Of a stretch of DNA of 64,000 bases, positions 1-11,088 are shown piece by piece. Every line of letters begins with the position of its first letter. Positions within the stretch are counted from its first letter, which is position 1. The DNA is from Coniella vitis (taxonomy: Eukaryota > Ascomycota > Sordariomycetes > Diaporthales > Schizoparmaceae). A model generated the notes under the pieces. That model made no database searches, was not told where the DNA came from, and saw only the letters and a program-made list of their open reading frames with translations. The position numbers and the translations under genes were made by a program. Location of the stretch: NCBI GenBank assembly GCA_011317545.1, contig WUJK01000006.1, forward strand, positions 2,852,001-2,916,000, read 5' to 3'.

Positions 1-915
1 CCGAGGGGAGAATCGAGAAGATTGGAGACATACAACCGCCGGGCCTGAGATGTTCAAAAACGCGTGCAATCATGGTCTTGAAGTCATGGAAGCAAGTGAG
101 CATCAGTCGCCAGTGGATATAGTCGAATTGCTTGTCAAAGACCCACTGCTCCTCGCTGTCCTCCCTCTCAAATGTGCAGTTCGACGGGAGGCCATCCCGT
201 GGCTGGATCAGACTTAGATCTGTACCAATGACATTCATGCGAGGATGCTTCTTTGCCAACTCAATGGCCCATATACCAGTGCCTGCGCCAATATCGAGAG
301 CATCTCTGGCCTTTCTGATGGGCGCAAGGTAGAGTTTGTTGCCGAGGAGGAGCTTCCACCAATGGTGCTGGATATCTAGGAGCGCACCGAGGTTAGTTGG
401 TTTTCGGTGTTTTCAACAACGTCGCTCTCGGTGCGTGCCATCGAGACATAGAGTGTCATCACACCTAACCGGTCTTGTTCATCCTAGACGTATACAATGT
501 AGTCAGCACTAGTACCAAAGCATCCAGAATGCACACGTGACATAAAGAAGCAAAGAAGAAGAAAAGCAGATGGGCTTGGTTGTGCATACACCATCATTTG
601 GCAAGAGATATTCTATCCGAAATCGGTTAGCACATATACGTCTGGTCCAGAGATCCGACATGCTGTACATGCAGCCACTCACTTCCTTCTCGGTAGGCAT
701 TATATAGTCTGCCATATTCCTCGACCGACAGTGCATCTGGGATCGTAGAACCACTGCCACGCAAACAAGAGCCGTCAGCACACCATAAGTGCCCAGGAAG
801 CAAATCAACAAAGCCCAATGTTCACGGACGTTGGCTCTCGATTGGAAATCTCTGTCTGCCCGGACCCTATAGAGTTACTGGACCGTTGCGACGGTGCTGG
901 TGATACATGATCCAT
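1..915 (-). CDS. LaeA-like SAM-dependent methyltransferase, partial (C-terminus beyond window)
   Basis: Fungal class I methyltransferase of the LaeA-like/Methyltransf_23 type; this family methylates small molecules or proteins, and some members regulate secondary metabolism. Exons read on the minus strand are about 915-683, 612-590 (23 nt), 483-465 (19 nt) and 375-1. Spliced, they give the family signature: YGRLYNAYREGK, then YLLPNDG, then DEQDRL, then DIQHHWWKLLL. The SAM motif I LDIGAGTGIWAIELA and the post-I region IGTDLSLIQP follow in the last exon. Introns of 70, 106 and 89 nt have GT..AG ends, and CTAAC branch points are visible in the first and third. The proposed start at 915 opens with MDHVSPAPSQ, a Ser/Pro-rich N-terminus typical of these proteins. 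It is out of frame with the YGRLYN exon, so one more intron is needed between about 870 and 760; I could not fix its ends. The gene runs off the left edge after HLRPGGCMSP. Confidence 0.85.
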
Positions 916-2576
916 GATGTGGCCGCTGCGTGATCCGCCCTTCCGTTCTCCACGAGTTGGATTCAGGATCGCCACTTCGGAGTGCTTTTGTGATCAAGGA
1001 TGCGCCTTTGTCCCAAGAGCCACTTTGGAATGGCCTTCCCTTTGTAAGTAAACGTGGAGACAGGGCTTTTTACAAGAGCGCTATAGCTTGCGGTTTGCGC
1101 GATGAGAAATGGGATGCAGGGTAGTGTTTTCAGCACGATGGTGTGAATATTTGCCGGAAATGCAGGCTGAAGAGACGGTGACTGTCGTACCCAACCTGCC
1201 AGCCTTTTCATACATATCCCGTCACTCGGAGGGCCCTTGGACCCTGCGCGAGCGGATCTGGGGAGCGGGCCACCGGGCCTGGAAAGCTGACTACGTACCT
1301 ACATTGTCAGATAGTACGATGCTCTAACCCCTGACGCGGCACAAGTAGCAGCGTGGTAATTCTCGAGATGGAGCAATCCATCAACCACGCTTTCCAAGTA
1401 AACTGCTGTTCAATGCACTGAAAAACTCTGGTTGGGTCTCGGTGCTCGATCCCAGGTACATAGTACTATTGGTTGTGTGGCAGACTCGTCTGATTGTATG
1501 CTTTTGTGTTAAAGATTCCATATAGGATTCCCGGGTGACGACTGGAAAATTAAGCCTAAATATCCCCGGGCAAATCCTACAGGGCCCGGTACATAGACCA
1601 GTAGACGGAGTGACGCCTTCACTATCAACGGCGTTCGCATATTCACACCACCAGCAAGAGAGCTACTGTTTACGCTTCAGGTCCTCACGAAACGATGGAT
1701 TCGTTAAAATGTACACATGTCAAATAGGACCAAAAATGGGATAAAGCAGGGTCAATTCAAAACAGGCGTAACATGACGAACGAACTCGAGAGCCCACACA
1801 CGCCCTTAATGGTACAGTGAAGAAGCTAGGCGAGTCAGGACATAACATAGATTGCTGATTGTGGGTTTCTATGGCCGTAGGAGTAATTATTAGGCCTAGC
1901 AAAAGCACTGCCGTGCCATCTCGTACCACATATACAAACGCGGTCTTGACAATGCCGCAACATGACGGCTGGAGGATTGGGTTCTGGACGCCGCATCTCA
2001 AACATTGAACTCAAAGCACCTGATTCTAAGCATATTAGTACATATCTGTAAGAAAAAAAAAAGAAAAAAAAAAAACAGCTGGACACCAAACACCGGCCTT
2101 GTGACTCGTGATGCGAACGAAACAGGCATACAAGTCAAAGAGCCATTGTGCCACGCCACCGTCTAACATAAGCGGTTCGATGTTGCCCACGGCAACGTCC
2201 AGCCTTTTATTAGTGTCAATGTGAATTGTCGAATTGTTGTCCAGGTCCACCACTGGAAGGCTCCATTAGACTGAAGCTAACGCAGTAAATGCAGTAAATG
2301 GCAATTGCTCCGAATCATACTGTACTCCCCAGTAGTCTGCTGCAGATCTCGAGGAGGAGAGGCACAGCTGAGGCACTAACCGGACCTTTTGCACTGTAGA
2401 CGGGTGGATCACGCGGGAGAGGTGGTGGACCCAAACAGCCAGACTACCCCGACTGGTGTAATACGGCCAAGAGGGAGCTCGATAGTAGCAGGTGCTGCAT
2501 AACACGAGAAAGCTCTTGCAATTATCGAGGTAGACATGGGGTCGTTGTAGGTCTAACGGCAGGGAGAGGTGCGTAA
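916..2576. other. intergenic, no gene seen
   Basis: About 1.66 kb between the divergent side of the LaeA-like gene and the 3' end of the HAUS6 gene. Reading frames are short, overlapping and resemble nothing I know. There is an interrupted A-rich tract near 2,050-2,075. Base composition is normal, with plentiful CA/TG, so it is not RIP-affected. Confidence 0.6.
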
Positions 2577-5059
2577 CTAATTCCACTCAAAAGCCCCATG
2601 GACTGGCGTTGATGGCGGGCTGCTTTTGATCTTGGGTCGACTTTTGAAGATAGACTCATAGTCCGCACCAGCCGACTCTTGCTCTTTGGCCATGAGCTCT
2701 TCTAAAACAACTGCTGACGACCCCTCACCAGCAGACCCGCCATCCTCGGCTGTCGGCGCAAAATAACTCTGACGAGCCATCGATCCGGACTGTTGCCTTG
2801 CTGCTATTCTCTCAGATCGCCGTCGTTCGAGTTTGGCCTTTTGCTGCGCACTTTCAAAGTTCGTCATTGAACGGCGGGTGCGTGCAACAAGATCGTTGTC
2901 TTCTGTCGACCCGGCCGTTGTAGTCTGCATTGGTTGTGTGGTGACATCGTCCAAGGTCCTAGCATGTCCTTCGGTCTTGCTTAATACAGCTTTTTGTGAG
3001 ATCGTGGGACGTCTACTAGGCCACCTCCCCGATCCAAAATCAATGTTGCCCTCTTCACCCTGGATTTCACGTTCGAAACGGCCCATAGATAGCCGTGTTC
3101 GTTCCTCAAGAGACAGCGTGTGGCGTTGTCTAGGTTGCTTGATGGGCGATGACGAGGCCTCATCCATGAACGCAAGTATCTCGTCTGCCTGTTGCTGTTT
3201 GGGAGACTGTGGCACTTGGTCTGGAGACTGTGTAACCGCATCTTCATAGGTTGAAGGTGGCGGCAACTTTGACAATGTCTCAGGGCTTCGTGTTAGTCGT
3301 GGTTCTGGAGTTTGCAGATCCTCCGACGTAATAATTGTATGGGAGCGGCGCTGAGGAGATGTAGCCGCGCCATGGAATTGGGAAGATGACCGCGCCTGTG
3401 CAGAAGACACCATTTCTGAAGAGGATTCTTCTAGCTGAATATGTTGTAACGGTTGGGGCCCTCTCTTGGATGACCACTGGCTCTGTATCGACTTCGCGTC
3501 GTCCGCGCACGACTTGCTCAAACTTTCCGAGTCAGACGGCTCTGCCGACCCCATTTTGAGGTCACTCAGCCCGGACGAAGGTTCTGTTGCTGTTTGCAGA
3601 CCATGGATGGAAACGACAGAGGCAGTTGCCTGGCGTAAAGGTGATGTAGGTTGTCGATGGTCTGAAAATAACGCTGCTATGCCAGGCGCTGGTACTTGAG
3701 CGCTGTTTGCCAACTCTGTCTCAATGTCACAGAGAATGTCAGCATATTCGCCACGCACATGACACCTGGAGATGCCAGGCATCTCTTGGTGGCCAAGACT
3801 GCCTGTCACAAGGGCCTCATGCAAATTTAAAGACAGAGAGATGCCTTTCCGATGGTGCATTGTCGTGGGGGTGTCTTTGGTTCGATGGGTATCTGGAGAC
3901 TTGCCAAACATGGCATTGCAGAATTTCTGCCACTTGGCAAGTCTCTCTTGCTGAGCCCGGACCCTGCTGTCAAGCTGTCCCACCAAGCCATCACGGTGGC
4001 CTTGGAGCTCGGCCAATCGACTCGAGCGTGTACGTCTCCAAACACGATCAAAGGGCGTAGACAAGACGCCACCTCGCTGCGACCTCGAATCCCCGTACAA
4101 GACAGCTTCCTGCCACTGCTCGTTCCCAGACCAGTTGTTTCTCACGACATGATGTACCCTCAACTTTTCCTCCTCTGACGGGTTGGCAGAGTATGTCTCT
4201 GTCCCAGTTGCCTTGAGCCGTTGCCACCTTTCTTCTAATTCCTGCTGTTTCGTATTGAGAAGTTCCTCGAGTTCCATGTACTGCCTTCTAGAGACTGCCC
4301 GTTGGTCGAGCTTCCTCCTCAGGGAAGCCTTGTGCGCTAGGATCAACACACCAAGTTCGGTTCGGTCATTACCGAAGCCGCGGTCTTCTAGGGCAAGCGA
4401 CTGGGCAGTGGCAGCATGCGTGCTGTGAAGCTGCTGTTCGCTCACCTGTTTCTTGAGAACAGCCGAGGAGAATATAGCCAGTATTTCTTCCAGTCTATCA
4501 CCGCTGCACTCGTCCAGCATTGTCTTCCGAATTGCGACATCGCGGCCCAGGACCCCATTCTTTTTGAGGCGCTCGAGTAGTCGCAAGAGGGCGGCCCGTA
4601 GATTGGTCGACTGGAGTTGGTCAAGGGGTGGGAAGAAAGGGCGTAGCTTCTGCAAAAGTCGACTACATCAGCACTCGCGCAACAACCCGCGTCTTGTGGC
4701 CGAGCCAAACGCACTTGTCTCGCCTCTTCGGCGTCCCAGAGGACAAACAGCTGGTACAAGGCCCACTCGACGCATTGGATCCTCCGCTTCTGTCCCTGCC
4801 CGGCGTCCTTGGCTGCAAAAGTCAGGGCAGTGATATCGGGCCAGTCGGAAAGGCGGTCGAGGTCGAGAAGCCGCAGGTTGGTCAAGAACAGGCAAATATT
4901 GGAGGATGGCGACTCGAACGGTCCGCGTGCGTGTGCCGCAGTGCCGCGTGTCGACCGGGCGCGCGCTATCAGAGGATTGGCAGACTGCTGGGACATGCTA
5001 TTGGAAGCCATGTCTAGGTGCCGTCGCCCATGGCGTTGTCGTGTTGGGATAGCTGGCAC
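2577..5059 (-). CDS. HAUS6: HAUS augmin-like complex subunit 6 (N-terminal HAUS6 domain) protein
   Basis: Predicted subunit of the augmin complex, which recruits gamma-tubulin to spindle microtubules for branching nucleation. Two exons, 5059-4715 and 4649-2577, join across a 65-nt intron (GTGCGT..TTTTGCAG) to give 805 residues. The splice turns WDAEEARQ plus KLRPFFPPLDQLQS into one continuous HAUS6_N domain (about residues 50-190; ICLFLTNLRLLDLDRLSDWP begins it, and LKKNGVLGRDVAIRKTMLDE lies in its second half). A Lys/Glu/Gln-rich, probably coiled-coil stretch follows at about residues 215-260. The long C-terminal half is low-complexity, rich in Ser, Pro and Gln, with TSP/SSP sites that could be kinase targets; that is inference. 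A start at 5011 (MASNSMSQQ, 789 residues) is equally possible. The family call rests on my recollection of fungal HAUS6 proteins. Confidence 0.82.
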
Positions 5060-5512
5060 CAGGCTGGGAGCGGGCGACGCGGGGATAGATGTGTGCTGAG
5101 TTGAATCTCTGTTGCGTGAACTGGAGTAGAGCTTGCCGCGGGCTTGTTTTGACTCAAACGGCAGAATGCAACCACTTAGTTCGTGCTGCAGGCCCTAGAA
5201 GGCGCGTGGTGAACGCGCAGGCACCTGCTGTGGGCCCAGCGGGGAAGCCACTGTGAGCACCCCACGTCCCCACCATAAGGCCCTGTAAGTTCAGGCCGCA
5301 ACGAGCCTATTCCGACCGACATCTTCTCTACATAGTACACAGTATAGCACCACATTATTAATCTCATCGACGGGCTGTGTATTCTCCATTGAAGAGGCTT
5401 CAGAATAAGCTAGGTGCCCAACAAAGCCGTCCGACATGACACGAAATCGATCACGTCGCATCGCCTCCATAACGCGTTGCACAGTCATTGAAATAACCCC
5501 CTTCCACCAGGA
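5060..5512. other. intergenic, upstream of the HAUS6 gene
   Basis: 453 bp holding the promoter of the minus-strand HAUS6 gene and the 3' flank of the next minus-strand gene. No RNA gene or repeat seen. Confidence 0.6.
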
Positions 5513-6397
5513 TCAGCAATGCCCGTCTGCCTCAAAGACGGCAGCCCAAACGTCCATGGTACGAATGCTCCTCCCGCAGTCGACGGCGTCTATTGTCGCC
5601 ATGACGGAAGCTCGCATAGCTTGAAGCGTGATGCGCATCTTTTGGTTCTCGATCTCCTCCACTTCTTGCAAGAAGCGGCGGCTCACAACACTCCCAGTCT
5701 CCCAAGAGCCGTCCAACAGCCCTTCGCCAGGGACGAGCATGGCCTCGTGCCTTAGTTTCCATCCAGCAGTGTTGGCCGCATTACGTATTGCTTCGGGACT
5801 GAGCAAGGTCTGGATATTCTGCGAGCTGTGAGCCTTGTGAGCCTCGAGTGTTCCTCGCGCAAGGGCGGCCAAGACATGCGGCGTCGCCTTTCTCTCGGTT
5901 GCGCGCAGTGCATACTCGGCCAAGCAAACGCTGCTGACTCTGCCTTTGAGTGCTTTCAGGATGTCGACCAATGTGTCTTGCGAACTGAAGTACCAAATGC
6001 AATGCGTCAGAACCGCGACGTCCCACTGCTTCTCCGGCTGGACCACGTGCAAGAAATCATCGAGGTTGGCACGATGCCATGTCACCCTGTCACCGATCTT
6101 GCTTGCTGAAAGGTGACTTTGTGCCTCGGCCAATGTGAACGGTGCGCCATAGTCAGGTCGTGCAGGGTCGATGGCATCAATGTGACCCTCGGGGCCCACG
6201 ATGTGCGCCAGCACTGCTGTGCAATTGCCTTGGCCACAGCCAATTTCGAGTACGGTACTCCCGGGCTGGATCTGGCCCCAGGAACTGGTGATGTTGAGTC
6301 GGTGTAATGCTTGGGCCTCTTCCACTGCGAGCCCGTTTGGTGGCAGCAGTTGGTACGAGGCTATCTCTGTAGCCGCTGCAGCCATGGACTCGGCCAT
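5513..6397 (-). CDS. class I SAM-dependent methyltransferase, substrate unknown
   Basis: Single-exon, 294-residue protein. The SAM-binding motif I is VLEIGCGQGNCTAVL (about residues 49-63). An acidic strand end, HIDAIDPARPDYG, follows at about 72-84, and WDVAVLTHCIWYF at about 125-137 fits motif IV/V of the Methyltransf_25/11 fold. There is no signal peptide or membrane segment, so it is probably cytosolic. The length is normal for a small-molecule methyltransferase. The C-terminal third (LLSPEAIRNAANTAGWKL, then LVPGEGLLDGSWE) looks like the substrate-binding cap seen in fungal relatives, but I cannot name the substrate. The gene is intact and its start is clear, because the next upstream in-frame Met is absent. 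Confidence 0.85.
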   Translation of the reverse strand: MAESMAAAATEIASYQLLPPNGLAVEEAQALHRLNITSSWGQIQPGSTVLEIGCGQGNCTAVLAHIVGPEGHIDAIDPARPDYGAPFTLAEAQSHLSASKIGDRVTWHRANLDDFLHVVQPEKQWDVAVLTHCIWYFSSQDTLVDILKALKGRVSSVCLAEYALRATERKATPHVLAALARGTLEAHKAHSSQNIQTLLSPEAIRNAANTAGWKLRHEAMLVPGEGLLDGSWETGSVVSRRFLQEVEEIENQKMRITLQAMRASVMATIDAVDCGRSIRTMDVWAAVFEADGHC

Positions 6398-6797
6398 GAT
6401 TGTTGAGTGTCAGCGTTTTTGACCTCCAAGGTATTTTAATTTTCGCGATGTCAAAGGGATGAACAAAAACCAGACAACGAGACAATCTTATTCAGAGCAA
6501 TAAAGCACGAACGCTATCTCTCGCTCCCTGGTACACCCTCAGTATTTATTATCAGCGTTCAGATACTATAAGCATTACTTTGTGAGTCATTCGAGCCAGG
6601 GTTACTTTGCTGTTGGTTCAGTGTCAGACGAATGGATATCCACCGCCGACCCGGACTTCTTCAACACCCTTATCTCTGGCTCGGTGCTCAAGTCAAATGA
6701 CTGATCAGTTTGCAGTATTTAGCAGTCGACAATTCCAGTATTATGTACTCGCTGGCCAGCATCAGAAAAGAGTTGTGGTCCAAGTCTACTGACGTCC
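6398..6797. other. intergenic
   Basis: 400 bp between two minus-strand genes: promoter of the methyltransferase and 3' flank of the oxidoreductase. Nothing else recognised. Confidence 0.6.
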
Positions 6798-7904
6798 TCA
6801 TTCTTCAACTGTGACCACCTGTCCAGTGCGCAATGCTATCCTCACAGCTTCAGCCACACAAACCGCTGCCAGGCCGTCCTGGCCGGTACATATCGCCTGT
6901 TGATTGCCACGGAGCACTTGCACTAAATGATGAATCTGTAGCTCAAATGGAATCTTCTGTCTCTCTTCTTCCGAGAGCCAGTCCTCTAACTTCTCAGTCA
7001 CCTCCTGAACCTCATTGCCCCATGACTTCTCTTGATTTGCAGCACAAAAGGACCGTTTCAAGTCTGGGATGCTTAGTGTGCCATCCGTGCCAAATATCCG
7101 GTAGGCGTCGCGTCCCGTGCGAGGAATGATGGGGTTCTCGCCGGTGCCCATCTCAAACGCATGGGGACTAACCACTGCGTCGCTTAGCACAAAGGTGCCA
7201 ACTACGCCGTTCTCAAAGTGCAAAATGATAGCCCCGCCTTCTTCTGCATCGTATCCACGCTGTTTTTTGGCTTCGAACGCCGCCACGCGCTGCACTCGGC
7301 TACTAAGAAGGTAATGAAGTACGTCAATATCATGAATCAAGTTGATCTTGACGGGACCGCCCTCGTCTGCACTGCGATGCCATTGCGTCGGTGGGTTGAA
7401 GTAGTCTTGTGGCTTGTGCAGCGCCCACAGCCCGCTGACGGCCGTAATTTGCCCCAGCGAGCACTGCTTGCGGCCGAGAACGCGCTTGGCGGCGGCAATA
7501 TACGGGTTGAAGCGCCGATGATGGCCGGTGAGAAGGTGCAGTTGCTGTGCGGCGGCGTGCGCGACCAGTGCCCGCCCACTCGCACCATCGGTGGCCAGAG
7601 GCTTCTCGCAGAGAACGTGGATACCAGCGGATAAAAGGGTGGTGGAAATCTCGACATGTGTGTGGTTCGGCGAGCATACAATGGCGGCGTCTGGCTTCTG
7701 CTTGGCGGAGCGTAGCATGGCTTGTACGGACGGGTAATAGGTGGTGCCCAGACGGATTGCTGTTGAGATTGCCGCCGGTGTCGGGTCCACGATGCACGCA
7801 AGAATCGTGTCTGGGTTCTGCTTCACGGCCTGAGCATGTCTTGGCCCTATTACTCCAGCGCCCACTATGGCAATCCTGACAGGCGAGGATGGTACCACTT
7901 CCAT
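6798..7904 (-). CDS. Gfo/Idh/MocA family NAD(P)-dependent oxidoreductase
   Basis: Single-exon, 368-residue dehydrogenase of the Gfo/Idh/MocA family, which oxidises or reduces sugars, inositols and similar compounds with NAD(P). The Rossmann motif VGAGVIG is at residues 14-20, followed by an Asp-ending second strand (ACIVDPTPA, about 36-44) that favours NAD over NADP. The family EKP motif is intact at residues 100-102 (LCEKPLA). The catalytic-domain signature GGPVKINLIHDIDVLHYLL, about residues 182-200, carries the usual Asp and His. The C-terminal alpha/beta domain is complete (GTFVLSDAVVSPHAFE, then FGTDGTLSIPDL). No signal peptide. Fungal relatives are often annotated as dehydrogenases of unknown substrate, and neighbours give no pathway context. 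Confidence 0.88.
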   Translation of the reverse strand: MEVVPSSPVRIAIVGAGVIGPRHAQAVKQNPDTILACIVDPTPAAISTAIRLGTTYYPSVQAMLRSAKQKPDAAIVCSPNHTHVEISTTLLSAGIHVLCEKPLATDGASGRALVAHAAAQQLHLLTGHHRRFNPYIAAAKRVLGRKQCSLGQITAVSGLWALHKPQDYFNPPTQWHRSADEGGPVKINLIHDIDVLHYLLSSRVQRVAAFEAKKQRGYDAEEGGAIILHFENGVVGTFVLSDAVVSPHAFEMGTGENPIIPRTGRDAYRIFGTDGTLSIPDLKRSFCAANQEKSWGNEVQEVTEKLEDWLSEEERQKIPFELQIHHLVQVLRGNQQAICTGQDGLAAVCVAEAVRIALRTGQVVTVEE

Positions 7905-8872
7905 GGCGTTTGTAGTGTAGGTTTAGCCTGAAACCAGTAGTTGCGATGAACCATCAACGATTTCCTAGGCTTGGTTGACGAACGACTTTGACGGCTGGGT
8001 GGGCTCTGTGATGCCCTCATCTCAACGCTATGCTACTGGATACAATATGGATCAGTGTTGCTTTCTCGACCGATACGAGGAGACGTTACGGCGTATCAAC
8101 CCGGCGACTTCGGCTCTCCGGCTAATTTGTTTTCTGGTGTCGTCCACGCGCCCGTGAGCTGAGCAGTAGCCGATGCACTAAGCAAACCAAAGTGGTTCGC
8201 CGGCAAACGGACAATGTGTCCTAAGAACAGATTCTTGGTCAAAGTCATGGTATGTAGAGCGACAAAGGCCATTGATCATTGTAGGCTCTCGGGCGCATGG
8301 TCGTGTTGGCTATGCGGAAAACAATGGTCTTGATTGTTGCATTGTCAATGGAATCTATAATAGATTCTAAAAACACACCGCCGCAAAGCACAAGACGAGC
8401 AAAGGCATTGTATCCCGGAGACAAACAACCCTTCATCGCTTTTGGCAAAGAGCAAGGCCATTGTCATCGGTTGTTTTCCCCCTCAACCCCAAAAGACAAT
8501 GCACTTGTGCTATGGAACTGATATCCATTTCCAGCATCTAGTTGTCGTTCTGCTGTATATATTTAGCCGTTGATGCGTCTAAGATGAGCCCGCGATCCGA
8601 TGGCAGAATCTGTATCAGTTCTTTTCCATTCGCAGCAACCACAACCGAGTCATCGGACATCAAAAGCACCTCTCTTTCCGCTCTTATATATACACATACA
8701 ATTTTACAATTAAGTGTAATTTACGCAACCTTTTCCACCCTGCGTCGAGACGTCAAAGTACCAAGATCACACCAAGAACTATCCTCTACAAGCCCATCAC
8801 AAAAGCCCGAGACACCCAGATCAAATTGTTCGAAGAGAGAAAGGAAGCCCCGTCACCATACCACTTCCAAAA
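7905..8872. other. intergenic, divergent promoter region
   Basis: About 970 bp between the divergently transcribed oxidoreductase (minus) and the small plus-strand gene at 8,873. Apart from the TATA-like site listed separately I see no defined feature. Confidence 0.6.
8683..8694 (+). promoter_or_regulatory. TATA-like element upstream of the small gene at 8,873
   Basis: CTTATATATACA, about 180 bp before the ATG at 8,873, is followed by an A/C-rich leader typical of a fungal 5' UTR. The position is plausible, but no other evidence of promoter use exists in the sequence. Confidence 0.3.
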
Positions 8873-9112
8873 ATGTGCCAACGAGCTACCTGGAAGAATG
8901 TCTGTGCTGGCTGCGAAAAGCGCCACAGGAGGGAACGCAAGCGCAAGGTTGAGCGCGGTTGGTGCCATTATGCCCTCAGCGTCAGCGTCTTTGGTTCTTG
9001 CGGAGACGTCGATGACCTTACCGTCAACTACGCTGGTAAGCTAGCCGCAATGGCCTCTCGTCATGCCCTTGATAGCGAGGACTGGGCTTATGTTGAACTC
9101 CACATGTCCTGA
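8873..9112 (+). CDS. small hypothetical protein with Cys/Arg/Lys-rich N-terminus
   Basis: 79-codon reading frame starting MCQRATWKNVCAGCEKRHRR. I do not recognise the family. In favour of a real gene: the ATG has a good context (CCAAAAATG), a TATA-like box and an A/C-rich leader lie upstream, and the protein has two early Cys-containing motifs (C2, C11, C14) with a basic run up to about residue 27 and a Cys at about 31. It has no signal peptide, so a secreted effector is unlikely. The overlapping frames at 8,542-8,952 and 8,826-9,044 have less protein-like composition. It could equally be a chance frame or one exon of a longer gene. Confidence 0.4.
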   Translation: MCQRATWKNVCAGCEKRHRRERKRKVERGWCHYALSVSVFGSCGDVDDLTVNYAGKLAAMASRHALDSEDWAYVELHMS

Positions 9113-9863
9113 TATGAAGTTGTATAAAGCAGGGGAGGAGCCTGGGTCAGCACTTCTACTATATAACATAATACTAAAAGGTTCAACACGATGAACATAG
9201 TCATGAATCTGAGTCATTAAAAAGAAGTTTGATGATTATGGTGAGAATGAACTCAGAACATTAAGAACCGATCTCATGTGCCAGATAATGTATTTCGCAT
9301 CACGTCAGATATTGACCAGGCTGGGATATCTACTAGAGGTATTATCTGTAATAGAAGAATGACAAGGAACACCTGATAATTAAAATGGACTAATGATCAT
9401 GCTAATATGGATTCCTTCTTGTTATGTATACTTTCTTTGTGCAGGAGCTGACCGACCCTCCAAAATAATGCACTGCCCGGTCTGTGGATGTATACCATAC
9501 GCAGCGTAGACAGAAGTTGTAACCTCGGACTTCTATCGATCGCAAACTGAATGTGGCTGTTCAAGCTGACCGCAGGTCAGCGGAATTTCATGAGTTGTTT
9601 TTGTCCAACCGTCCTCGTCGATGCTTGTGGCCCCTAATTCCCGCACGGTGGTTGTATGCCCGCTTCTTTGGGAGCATTAAAAGAGAAAGCATATTCCGTC
9701 ATGCTCCCAGTACTTGAATTCAAAATAAACACTACCGCGTGGTCTGTCATATTCTCTGCGTAACAGAATTTCAGTCTCGAAGCGGGTGACACCTTGAGGT
9801 TGGTGAAGCTAAAGCAACATCATCAAATCTTTTCCGATATCATATGTTAGATAATTCCTCGCA
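9113..9863. other. intergenic
   Basis: 750 bp between two plus-strand genes, moderately AT-rich, no repeat or RNA gene recognised. It must contain the promoter of the gene at 9,864. Confidence 0.55.
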
Positions 9864-10604
9864 ATGGCTTCTGGGGACAGTGCAGAACCTCCTCCATCCT
9901 ACGCAGCCTGCACAGGTACAGCAGGCGACGGTTCGGATCTGCCACTAGAGCAACAGCGCACGAGTGACAACCTCCCCCAAGACGACAACGGCATGGCCAC
10001 AGACTCTCATCCACCTCCGCCATTCTCTCTTACACCTGGGACCCTCGTCCTGTCGCCATACACTGTGCTCATTCATTCACCAATATCTGGCGCGCGCCCC
10101 GTGTACCAGCTTTCAGACCCTCTAAGCCGCCACGCTTTAAGGACTTGCCTCATGAGTGTTCCTACGACGAGGCCACTCAGGCAGGACGGCACCATGAAAT
10201 CCGTATGGAGGAAAGATGAGCTATACCACATTTACGAGGCACACCCGGCCTTTACGCGGCGCGAAAAAGGTGTCATCATCAGCGGCCAGCACTCTGAACA
10301 GTTTGGTGCCGTGCGGTTGCGAACGAGCGTATCCATTGGCATTACAGGTCTCAAGCTCAAGTATAGTGTCTATTCTGCAGATGAAGACAAGCACTCTCGC
10401 CTTCTCTATCATGCCAAGCAGAAGAAGGGAGTAATAGAATGGCATGACCGCGGTGGAGAGCTGATTGCTATCGAGTCGCAGGCCGAGAACTCGATGCACG
10501 ACGAGGAAGTGCTGAATATCAAAATTCCGTTGGACAAGCGGCATCTTGATCTGATTGTTGCGCTATGGGTTGCCAGAGTGTGGCATGATGCGAGAGGTGC
10601 CTGA
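9864..10604 (+). CDS. hypothetical fungal protein with Pro-rich N-terminus, tubby-like fold possible
   Basis: Single-exon, 246-residue protein. Residues 1-55 are low-complexity and include PPPSYAA and HPPPPFSL, a PPxY-type motif that could recruit WW-domain ubiquitin ligases (inference). From about residue 58 a folded domain begins (LVLSPYTVLIHSP, PVYQLSDPLSRHALRT, then KGVIEWHDRGGELIAIE). Its alternating beta strands and late conserved Trp/Asp residues recall the tubby C-terminal/LURP-like proteins common in fungi. This resemblance is by eye only. No signal peptide or membrane helix. The C-terminal LDKRHLDLIVALWVARVWHD helix would complete such a fold. Function unknown. Confidence 0.7.
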   Translation: MASGDSAEPPPSYAACTGTAGDGSDLPLEQQRTSDNLPQDDNGMATDSHPPPPFSLTPGTLVLSPYTVLIHSPISGARPVYQLSDPLSRHALRTCLMSVPTTRPLRQDGTMKSVWRKDELYHIYEAHPAFTRREKGVIISGQHSEQFGAVRLRTSVSIGITGLKLKYSVYSADEDKHSRLLYHAKQKKGVIEWHDRGGELIAIESQAENSMHDEEVLNIKIPLDKRHLDLIVALWVARVWHDARGA

Positions 10605-11088
10605 GAGCGAGCGAGATGAAGGATTCTAGTAATGGGCGCACGGTCGAGGAAACGATCGTTTGGACATATTTAGCGCAATAGGTTCCGATAATGCTGTGGT
10701 GATCTTCAATCTGCAAGACATAATCGTTAATCTTGAATACTGCATTTGTCTCTTCGCCGATGGCAGCGCTACGGATGCTGTTCAAATGTGAACTTAGAAA
10801 AGCCGATGGTGATCATTCAGACTGCTTGACGTCTGCGATGAACCAAGGTAGGGAAACAAGCACATGAGCCACACTCAAAGTCCGTCAAATTGTATACAAC
10901 TAGATATAGTAGTTGATGGCGTCTTGTAAATGCTATCTGCGCATGTTATTCTTGATATTGATCGCGTGCTAGGCTGCAAACCTTCAAGGGTTTCTGTATA
11001 GCTGACAAGAACTCGAGATCTTCTGGGTATCACTTACATATATTGCACTGTAGATTTACAAGCAAGCTTTATATAATCCGAAATCAGA
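10605..11088. other. intergenic, convergent 3' flanks
   Basis: 484 bp between the 3' ends of convergent genes. No terminator structure or repeat stands out. Confidence 0.55.

Noticed and set aside
2050..2075. A-rich tract as a retrotransposon tail
   Set aside because: No adjacent retroelement sequence or target duplication; it looks like a simple homopolymer-rich stretch.
1..7904. Secondary-metabolite gene cluster (two methyltransferases plus an oxidoreductase)
   Set aside because: No synthase, P450 or transporter is present, and a spindle gene (HAUS6) lies between them. Neighbourhood looks ordinary.
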